Source of the DNA: Pleurodeles waltl
Taxonomy: Eukaryota; Chordata; Amphibia; Caudata; Salamandridae
Direction: 5' to 3'
Assembly (NCBI RefSeq): GCF_031143425.1
Contig: NC_090444.1
Location: forward strand, 1,312,493,324-1,312,557,323
Length of the DNA: 64,000 nt
Of this stretch, positions 57,598-64,000 are shown piece after piece. Each line of letters opens with the position of its first letter. The stretch's first letter is position 1. The position numbers and the translations under genes were made by a program. Below the pieces are notes generated by a model. That model worked only from the letters and a program-made list of their open reading frames with translations, did not search any database and had not been told where the DNA came from.

Positions 57598-58083
57598 GGT
57601 AGTGTAAAACTCCTAAATTCGTTTTTACACTACTGTGAGGCCTGCTCCTTTCATAGGCTAACATTGGGGCTGCCCTCATACACTGTTGAAGTGGCAGCTG
57701 CTGATCTGAAAGGAGCAGGAAGGTCATATTTAGTATGGCCAGAATGGTAATACAAAATCCTGCTGACTGGTGAAGTCGGATTTAATATTACTATTCTAGA
57801 AATGCCACTTTTAGAAAGTGAGCATTTCTTTGCACTAAAATCTTGTTGTGCCCTTCAATCCACGTCTGGCTAGGTTTAGTTGACAGCTCCTTGTGCATTC
57901 ACTCAGACACACCCCAAACACAGGGTACTCAGCCTCACTTGCATACATCTGCATTTTGAATGGGTCTTCCTGGGCTGGGAGGGTGGAGGGCCTGCCCTCA
58001 CACAAAGGACTGCCACCCCCCCTACTGGGACTCTGGCAGACAGGATTGAACTGAAAGGGGGCTTGCTGCATTTCTTAGACACT

Positions 58084-58126
58084 CTTTGAAGTCACCCCCA
58101 CTTCAAAGGCACAACTTAGTATAAAA
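58084..58126 (+). promoter_or_regulatory. Palindrome and TATA box of the element F LTR
   Basis: CTTTGAAGT and ACTTCAAAG form a perfect 9 bp inverted repeat ending at about 58107, followed by TATAAAA at 58120-58126. Confidence 0.65.
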
Positions 58127-58490
58127 CAGGGCCTCTGCCCTACCTCATCAGACACTTGCTGGAGAAGAAACCTGAACCAGAAACTACTTCCTGCCAAGAA
58201 GAACTGCCTGGCTGCTCAAAGGACTCACCTGTCTGCTTTTCTACAAAGGACTGCTGCCTTGCTGTTGGCCTGCTGCCTTGCTGAACTCTTGTCTGGCTGT
58301 AAAAGTGCTCTCCAAGGGCTTGGATAGAGCTTGCCTCCTGTTCCCTGAAGTCTCAGGACCAAAAAGACTTATCTCTTCCTCTTGGACGCTCCGTGCGCCG
58401 AACTTTTCGACGCACAGCTTGTTCCGCGGCAAGAAAAACGCTGCACACCGACGCTGATCGATGCAATGTCTTCGGGACGACCGAAACTTA

Positions 58491-58820
58491 GACGCACGGC
58501 CTCGCAAGGACAACGCCGGCCGACTTCCCGGGAGAAATCGACGCGACACCTGCCGTGTGAAAAAAACTTTGACGCACGGCCTCGCAAGGACAACGCCGCC
58601 CGACTCCGCAGGAGAAATCGACGCGACGCCTGCCGTGAGATCGAAACTTTGACGCACGGCCTCGCAAGGACAACGCCGCCCGACTCCGCAGGAGAAATCG
58701 ACGCGACGCCTGCTGTGAGATCGAAACTTTGACGCACGGCCTCGCAAGGACAACGCCGCCCGACTCCGCAGGAGAAATCGACGCGACGCCTGCCGTGAGA
58801 TCGAAACTTCGACGCGCAGC
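58491..58820 (+). repeat. 80 bp CpG-rich minisatellite in the LTR
   Basis: GACGCACGGCCTCGCAAGGACAACG starts at 58491, 58571, 58651 and 58731, with a degraded fifth start at 58811. Units differ slightly (CCGACTTCCCGGG vs CCGACTCCGCAGG). The overlapping long minus-strand frames here come from the repeat. Confidence 0.95.
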
Positions 58821-59436
58821 CCCGCAGAACGACGCGCAGCTGGAAAACAAGCAGGAAAATCCACGCACAGACCCGGGACATCTGGTACTCCCCACAAACC
58901 ACTGTAAGAGACTGTCCGCGCGCCGGAAAACGACGCCCGACTCCCCGCGTGGAAAATAATGACGCAAGTCCATGTGTGCTGAGGAGAAATCGACGCACAC
59001 ACCAGTTTTCCACGCACCTCTTTTCCTGTGGCCCTCTGAGGAGATTTTCCACCAGAAACCAGGTACTTTGTGTTTGAAAGAGACTTTGTTTACTTTCTAA
59101 AGACTTAAGACACTTTCTATCACTTTTCAGTGATATCTTTACAAATTCGTATTGCAGCTTTGATAGTTTTGACCTGAAGATACCCAGATAAATATTATAT
59201 ATTTTTCTAAACACTGTGTGGTGTATTTTTGTGGTGTTATGCTATGGTGTTGTATGATTTATTGCACAAATGCTTTACACATTGCCTTCTAAGTTAAGCC
59301 TGACTGCTCGTGCCAAGCTACCGGAGGGTGAGCACAGGCTGATTTTGGATTGTGTGTGACTTACCCTGACTAGAGTGAGGGTTCTTGCTTGGACAGAGGG
59401 CAACCTGACTGCCAACCAAAAACCCCATTTCTAACA

Positions 59437-59458
59437 TTGGTGATCAGCGGTGAGGATA
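59437..59458 (+). promoter_or_regulatory. Primer-binding region of element F
   Basis: TTGGTGATCAGCGGTGAGGATA directly follows the LTR; compare TTGGTGGCAGCGGTGGGAT in element A. The primer tRNA is not identified. Confidence 0.65.
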
Positions 59459-59633
59459 GGACTTGTGTTTGTGCAGTGACATACAGTAGCTAAGTATTTC
59501 ACTACCTACCCACAGTTGAAGGTCAACTTGATTTTTCATCTTTTTTGGCTTTTGATTCTCTGATGTCCTCCTGGATATACTATTGATATTTTGGACTTTA
59601 TATTTTGGTTTTTGCTGGTAAGATCTTATCAGA

Positions 59634-59936
59634 ATGGGATTGCTTACCTACTCATTCTTTGTTCGTACTGACCACCTCACTAAGGCTGACCTAAGGAAGC
59701 TTTGCAGAAAATGGGGCCTTCCTGTAGCAAGGAGATCTACTAAGGCGGAGATGCTACATAACTACATAGTCTGGGGGGAGGAAAGATGGGCAGAGAGAGA
59801 GGCAGCAAGAAACCAAATGACTAAGTACCCCTCAGATGAGGAGGAGGACTACGCACATGAGGAGGAAGACTGCTCACATGAGGAGGAAGACTACTCAGAT
59901 GAGGAAAGAGACCCAGAGATAGATGAATGGCTCTGA
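59634..59936 (+). CDS. Element F Gag-like N-terminal region
   Basis: ATG at 59634, about 200 bp after the LTR, opens 100 codons. Residues ~13-50 contain LRKLCRKWGLP and a following helix with YIVWGEERW, matching the LRGLCIERGLP...LTAW region at the start of element A Gag. An acidic tail with repeated HEEEDYS-type units follows. TGA ends the frame at 59934-59936, but the same frame stays open beyond it, with a coiled-coil-like stretch (EEYLAEVEAKRLLALEEEKIAAQ), to a TAG at 60414. It is thus the N-terminus of a longer protein now interrupted by two stops, unless readthrough occurs. Role inferred: particle or RNA binding for a non-autonomous element. Confidence 0.75.
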   Translation: MGLLTYSFFVRTDHLTKADLRKLCRKWGLPVARRSTKAEMLHNYIVWGEERWAEREAARNQMTKYPSDEEEDYAHEEEDCSHEEEDYSDEERDPEIDEWL

Positions 59937-60416
59937 AGTCAAAGGCGACAGGAGCAACAATTAGAGGAGTATCTTGCAGAGGTTGAGGCAAAAAGACTCT
60001 TAGCCCTGGAAGAAGAAAAGATTGCAGCTCAAGCGCTGAGCTGTAAAGAGCTGAAACTGGAGGCCGGAAGGGCTGAGTCCAGTTCAGATGGTGGCAGCAA
60101 AAATCTTGCATCCGGTACTGCTGAAGAAGGGCACAAGCCCAGAGATGTGGTGCCCAACTTGAAGAAGGGAGTTGACACACCCCAGGCGGTTCAAGGGTAT
60201 GAGGTAGTTCCCGTTATGCACAGGGTCCCTGAGAAGGATTGGGGAACTGGCACAGGGAGTCATATTCCTACTGGGGGGAGGGACACTTTACTGACTCTAG
60301 CAGAGAGTGACAGAGAAAAGGGTTCCCCCCTGGTGGACGTCCTGGATATAGAGTGTAGAGACATCCCAGAAGAGTATGGGTTGAGTGTCAGGGACAGACA
60401 GATACTGTCTCACTAG
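59937..60416 (+). pseudogene. Element F Gag-like middle region between two in-frame stops
   Basis: Open for 159 codons in the frame of 59634. A Glu/Lys/Ala/Leu-rich predicted coiled coil is followed by DGGSKN and a PRDVVPNLKKGVDTPQAVQGYEVVPV segment. The latter recalls the PKGVVPVYVEGDD region before the capsid of element A. No SCAN-like capsid follows. It stops at TAG 60414-60416. Confidence 0.55.
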
Positions 60417-63245
60417 TCTCAGGAGGGTGAGGTAGAGTGCTTTTCCAAGGTTGAGTTACTGGATGGTTGGGTGAAGGGTACTGTGGTTAATACATGTGAA
60501 GGGCAGAGTGATGTAATTGCTGGAGAGCATATGTCTGGTCCTTATTTTCCAGAGCTACGCCAACACCAGGTGGAGTGTGAGTTCTCTGACCCCAGGGAAC
60601 TTACAATGGAGGCAGACTTCTGGGTGAGTACCAGAGAGTCTGAAGAGGCATTTGGGGGTGCTCCTGAAGGGAGTGGTCTAGGTGGTTCCCAACCGAGGGA
60701 GGTGGGAAAGGATTGTAGTGTCCCAGGTAGGTCCCAGGTCCTAGAGGGTTCCATGAGGGAACACCAGGAGGAAAGCCTAGCCTGTACCGTAGGGCCACCT
60801 TTTGAGGGAAGCCCCGCAGTGTCAGAAGAACTTGGGGGGGTGACTGTAGCCAGCATCCCAACAGTTCTGGTGTCTGGCAGTACCCCTCCTAGTGAGGGGG
60901 TGCAGAAGTCCAGACATAGGGTTGAGAGGGGGTTGCAGACCCCAGTGGAGGACCTTGAGAGTCAGGGGACAGCTCTGAGAGCAGAGCCCCCCAGGAATGT
61001 CCCAGGTGAAACCGTTTCTGGTTTGGGGGAAACCCAAACTCTGCCGGATGGGCAGAGGTCGGGAGACCTGCGCCAACCAGACTCTTGTGTGGCCCTTGGG
61101 GACGGTGTGTCCCTTGTGGGGGGTGAGAGTGCCCCCCAGGAAGTCCTGGCATGCCAGGCAAAGATTCAACCTCAGGGTGGTGACTATGGGTTGGATACCC
61201 AGGTTCAGAGGTTAAACTCTGACCTGGTGGGAGGTAGGTGTGCCTCCCAAGAATTCCTGCTGTGCCAGGCAATTGTCCAACCTCAGGGTGTTGACTCTGG
61301 GTTGGATGACCAGGTTCAGAGGTTAAACTCTGACCTGGTGGGGGGTAGGTGTGCCCCCCAGAAAGTCCTGGCGTGCCAGGCAATTGCCCAACCTCAGGGT
61401 GGTGACCCTGGGTTGGGGAACCAGGCTCAGAGGTTAAACTCTGACCTGGTGGGAGGTAGGTGTGCCTCCCTGGAAGTCCTGGCGTGCCAGGCAATTGTTC
61501 AACCTCAGGGTGGTGACTCTGGGTTGGATACCCAGGTTCAGAGGTTAAACTCTGACCTGGTGGGAGGTAGGTGTGCCTCCCAAGAAGTCCTGCTGTGCCA
61601 GGCAATTGTCCAACCTCAGGGTGTTGACTCTGGGTTGGATGACCAGGTTCAGAGGTTAAACTCTGACCTGGTGGGGGGTAGGTGTGCCCCCCAGGAAGTC
61701 CTGGCGTGCCAGGCAATTGCCCAACCTCAGGGTGGTGACCCTGGGTTGGGGAACCAGGCTCAGAGGTTAAACTCTGACCTGGTGGGAGGTAGGTGTGCCT
61801 CCCAGGAAGTCCTGGCATGCCAGGCAAAGATTCAACCTCAGGGTGGTGACTCTGGGTTGGATACCCAGGTTCAGAGGTTAAACTCTGACCTGGTGGGAGG
61901 TAGATGTGCCGCCCAAGAAGTCCTGCTGCACCAGGCAATTGTCCAACCTCAGGGTGTTGACTCTGGGTTGGATGACCAGGTTCAGAGGTTAAACTCTGAC
62001 CTGGTGGGGGGTAGGTGTGCCCCCCAGAAAGTCCTGGCGTGCCAGGCAATTGCCCAACCTCAGGGTGGTGACCCTGGGTTGGGGCACCAGGCTCAGAGGT
62101 TAAACTCTGACCTGGTGGGAGGTAGGTGTGCCTCCCTGGAAGTCCTGGTGTACCAGGCAGTTGTCCAACCTCAGGGTGCTGACTCTGGGTTGGATAACCG
62201 GGTTCAGAGGTTAAACTCTGACCTGGTAGGGGGTAGGTGTGCCCCCCAGAAAGCCCTGGCGTGCCAGGCAGTTGCCCAACATCAGGGTGGTGACCCTAGG
62301 TTGGAGAACCAGGTCCAGAGGTTAAACTCTGACCTGGTGGAGAGTCAGTGTGCCCTCCAGGAAGTCCTGGCGTGCCAGGCAATTGTTCAACTTCAGGGTG
62401 GTGACTCCGAGTTGAATGGCCAAGTTCACAGGTTAAACTCTGACCTGGTGGAGGGTCAGTGTGCCCTCCAGGAAGTCCTGGCATGCCAGGCAATTGTTCA
62501 ACTTCAGGGTGGTGACTCTGAGTTAAATGGTCAGGTGCTGAGGTTAAACTCTGACCTGGTGGGGGGTAGGTGTGCCTCCCAGGAAGTCCTGGTTTGCCAG
62601 GCAGTGATCCAGTCTGAGGGTACAGACCCTGGGCTGGAAGACCAGGTTCAGGGTGTCCCCCCGGACCTGGAGGGAGGGGCTACTGATAACAGTGCCCCTA
62701 CCATGTTGTCTTCTGAGGAGGCCACTCCTAGTTGGAGGGTGCTGGACCCCAGAAGGAAGGGCAGGGGGAGGGAAGCCTCACCCCGGGCCCTAGTCCAACC
62801 GGAAGGTACAGGCCCCAGGTTGGAGGGCCAGTTGCAGGTTAACAGCCCTGCACTGGTGGAGAAATGGTACAGGGCGACTTCTGTAAGCACCCTGACCATG
62901 TTGGACTCTGGGGGTACTGCTCCAGGAGGGAGGGTACAGAGCCCCAGAGGGGAGGACCAGGTTCAGGCTGTCATCCCTGACCTGGTGGAAGGGAGAGTGG
63001 TTAAAGGGTGCCCAGCACCTGGGGCTACCGCCCCCACTCTCCACAGCCACAGTGGTTGGAGAGCTTTGAGAGGCCTGGGGCCTGGCTCTCATCCCTGGCA
63101 GCTGTCAGTAATCACTGTGGCTTGCTGTCCGGGTGGACAGAGTTATCCCTGGGGAGGGGACAAGTGTCACACCCAGGGGGTAGAGTGGGCAACACCACTG
63201 TGTTGGTCATGGTGGTACTATCCTGCTCCTGGGATACATCTGTGA
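60417..63245 (+). CDS. Element F repeat protein (about 940 codons), function unknown
   Basis: Same frame as the Gag-like start; no ATG near its beginning (the frame opens right after TAG). The N-terminal ~210 residues are acidic with scattered Gly, Ser and Pro. The central part (about 61100-62680) is a tandem array of 37-residue units containing LNSDLVGGRCA, EVLACQAI and QPQGGDSGLD, and it has no single-base frame damage. A degenerate extension to about 63000 repeats QVQ/DLV motifs. Each unit carries two conserved cysteines (GRCA and ACQA). I see no enzymatic motif and no capsid or zinc knuckle. It may be a structural or RNA-binding replacement for Gag, or a packaging-neutral filler whose frame persists because the unit length is a multiple of three. 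Confidence 0.7.
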   Translation, partial: SQEGEVECFSKVELLDGWVKGTVVNTCEGQSDVIAGEHMSGPYFPELRQHQVECEFSDPRELTMEADFWVSTRESEEAFGGAPEGSGLGGSQPREVGKDCSVPGRSQVLEGSMREHQEESLACTVGPPFEGSPAVSEELGGVTVASIPTVLVSGSTPPSEGVQKSRHRVERGLQTPVEDLESQGTALRAEPPRNVPGETVSGLGETQTLPDGQRSGDLRQPDSCVALGDGVSLVGGESAPQEVLACQAKIQPQGGDYGLDTQVQRLNSDLVGGRCASQEFLLCQAIVQPQGVDSGLDDQVQRLNSDLVGGRCAPQKVLACQAIAQPQGGDPGLGNQAQRLNSDLVGGRCASLEVLACQAIVQPQGGDSGLDTQVQRLNSDLVGGRCASQEVLLCQAIVQPQGVDSGLDDQVQRLNSDLVGGRCAPQEVLACQAIAQPQGGDPGLGNQAQRLNSDLVGGRCASQEVLACQAKIQPQGGDSGLDTQVQRLNSDLVGGRCAAQEVLLHQAIVQPQGVDSGLDDQVQRLNSDLVGGRCAPQKVLACQAIAQPQGGDPGLGHQAQRLNSDLVGGRCASLEVLVYQAVVQPQGADSGLDNRVQRLNSDLVGGRCAPQKALACQAVAQHQGGDPRLENQVQRLNSDLVESQCALQEVLACQAIVQLQGGDSELNGQVHRLNSDLVEGQCALQEVLACQAIVQLQGGDSELNGQVLRLNSDLVGGRCASQEVLVCQAVIQSEGTDPGLEDQVQGVPPDLEGGATDNSAPTMLSSEEATPSWRVLDPRRKGRGREASPRALVQPEGTGPRLEGQLQVNSPALVEKWYRATSVSTLTMLDSGGTAPGGRVQSPRGEDQVQAVIPDLVEGRVVKGCPAPGATAPTLHSHSGWRALRGLGPGSHPWQLSVITVACCPGGQSYPWGGDKCHTQGVEWATPLCWSWWYYPAPGIHL
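61100..62680 (+). repeat. 111 bp tandem repeat array with 333 bp higher-order unit
   Basis: GTTAAACTCTGACCTGGT recurs at exactly 111 bp spacing from 61211 to 62543 (13 starts), with a diverged unit before and after. Unit types alternate in threes in the 5' two thirds: ending GVDSGLDD, then GGDPGLGN, then GGDSGLDT. This gives a 333 bp trimer. The last units are more diverged or paired (two adjacent GGDSELNG units). Confidence 0.97.
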
Positions 63246-63483
63246 GCAAAGTAAGGTTAGGTGCTGCACAGATGGGATCCGCAGGTAAGGAGAAAGGTTC
63301 CCCATGGGTTGGCTTAGTGGGCCCTGAGAGTATGGACAGAGGGATCCAATTGGAGTCAGGAAGGCGAAGAACTGGAGCATGCCCCTGCTGTTGTGGGCCT
63401 GGGTCCTTGTTCTGTCGCCTCAAACAGGGAAGTACATCAGGATAGTGATTGTTCTCCCCTGGCTTTAGGCTGGTAGGGGGTCA
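63246..63483 (+). other. 3' untranslated part of element F with polypurine tract
   Basis: Non-coding stretch ending in GGTAGGGGG (63472-63480), three bases before the 3' LTR; this is the probable polypurine tract. Confidence 0.65.
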
Positions 63484-64000
63484 TGTTGGACCTGGCTTTT
63501 TGACAGGGACATCCCCACACTTTTTGCCTCCTTCCTCCTATTTTTTCTGACCTGTTGTTGTTGGCTTTTGACCTCTGGGCACTTTACCACTGCTAACCAG
63601 TGCTAAAGTGCATATGCTCTCTGTGTAAATTGTACTACTGATTGGTTTATCCATGATTGACTATTTAATTTACTTGTAAGTCCCTGGTAGAGTGCACTAC
63701 ATGTGCCTAGGGCAGGTAGATTAAATGCTACTAGTGGGCCTGCAGCACTGGTTGTGCCACCCACCTCAGTAGCCCCTTAACCATGTCTCAGGCCTGCCAT
63801 TGCAAGGCCTGTGTGTGCAGTTTCACTGCCACTTCGACTTGGCATTTAAAGGTACTTGCCAAGCCTAGAACTTCCCTTTTTCTATACATAAGTCACCCCT
63901 AATGTGTGCCCTAGGTAACCCCGAGAGCAGGGTGCTGTGTAGGTAAAAGGCAGGACATGTACCTGTGTAGTTATATGTCCTGGTAGTGTAAAACTCCTAA
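63484..64000 (+). repeat. 3' LTR of element F, cut by the window end
   Basis: Matches 57101-57616 with about seven differences by eye. The remaining ~1.8 kb and the target duplication lie outside the window. Confidence 0.95.

Larger units (their letters stand above)
57101..59436 (+). repeat. 5' LTR of element F (2336 bp)
   Basis: Starts TGTTGGACCTGGC and ends CATTTCTAACA. U3 hairpins lie at 57454-57479 and 57568-57597. The palindrome and TATA box are at 58084-58126. An 80 bp CpG-rich minisatellite lies at 58491-58820, and the U5 core with CGTGCCAAGCTACC is near 59309. Confidence 0.93.
57101..64000 (+). mobile_element. Element F: large non-autonomous LTR retrotransposon with repeat-protein ORF
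   Basis: 5' LTR 57101-59436, primer-binding region, a Gag-like start, a long repeat-encoding frame, polypurine tract, and a 3' LTR starting at 63484 that leaves the window. The first 517 bp of the two LTRs differ at about seven positions by eye, so the element is young. There is no protease, integrase or RT. LTR blocks are shared with element E, and the primer region and Gag N-terminal pattern with element A, so Gmr1-like elements are the probable source of enzymes. Confidence 0.9.

Noticed and set aside
58241..59214. Overlapping minus-strand frames of 258, 281 and 170 codons
   Set aside because: They arise from the 80 bp CpG-rich minisatellite in the LTR, lie antisense in an LTR and have no recognisable domain.
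60889..62049. 386-codon minus-strand frame with PGTPGLPGGHTYPPPGQ repeats, collagen-like in look
   Set aside because: It is the antisense of the 111 bp repeat array. The unit length is a multiple of three, so one open unit gives a long open frame on the other strand as well. The plus frame links to a Gag-like start; this one has no context.
61100..62680. Regular repeats considered as a CRISPR array
   Set aside because: The period is 111 bp with no unique spacers, and the repeats are coding inside a eukaryotic LTR element.

Overview
This window looks like intergenic or intronic DNA from a very large vertebrate genome. It is almost wall-to-wall transposable elements, and I found no host exon, tRNA, rRNA or CRISPR. 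Three traits suggest a salamander, with a newt such as Pleurodeles as my best guess: giant Ty3/gypsy elements with 2.2-2.5 kb LTRs and a SCAN-like Gag, Harbinger-type MITEs with TTA target duplications, and L2- and L1-like LINEs. The species is an inference from repeat content, not a marker-gene identification.

Layout: 1-2710 is the 3' part of a long gypsy LTR with an internal ~985 bp tandem duplication. 3894-7440 is a deleted minus-strand endogenous retrovirus (ERV) that keeps two LTRs, a leader and a gag remnant. 7672-14110 is an L2-like LINE with a possible repeated 5' promoter region; a solo chromovirus LTR (9849-10635) sits in it. About 14990-17800 is a decayed L1-like LINE. 17855-21708 is the 3' end of a Gmr1-like gypsy element with its LTR. 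21735-24460 is a decayed ERV pol/env region. 24460-33745 is mostly unassignable, with an L2 3' fragment, MITEs and a SINE.

33751-55664 is a four-level nest. An old plus-strand mag-like gypsy element (C) is split inside its RT gene by a minus-strand chromovirus (B, 36637-52838). B is split between protease and RT by a minus-strand Gmr1-like element (A, 39929-50605). The 3' LTR of A carries a Harbinger-type MITE (D, 40652-41281). I can read the target-site duplication at every level: ACATT, GTTTG, ACAGT and TTA. LTR divergence falls in the same order as the nesting.

57101 to beyond the window end is element F, a young LTR element that lacks protease, integrase and RT. It encodes a Gag-like N-terminus continued in the same frame by a protein built from 37-residue repeats (111 bp units in 333 bp trimers). 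It shares LTR architecture and primer-site region with the Gmr1-like elements and is probably mobilised by them. This is the most unusual object in the window. Four long LTR families here (window start, E, A, F) share a modular plan: U3 hairpins, a palindrome just upstream of a TATA-like box, a variable middle (CpG-rich in E and F), and a U5 core containing GCCAAGCTACC.
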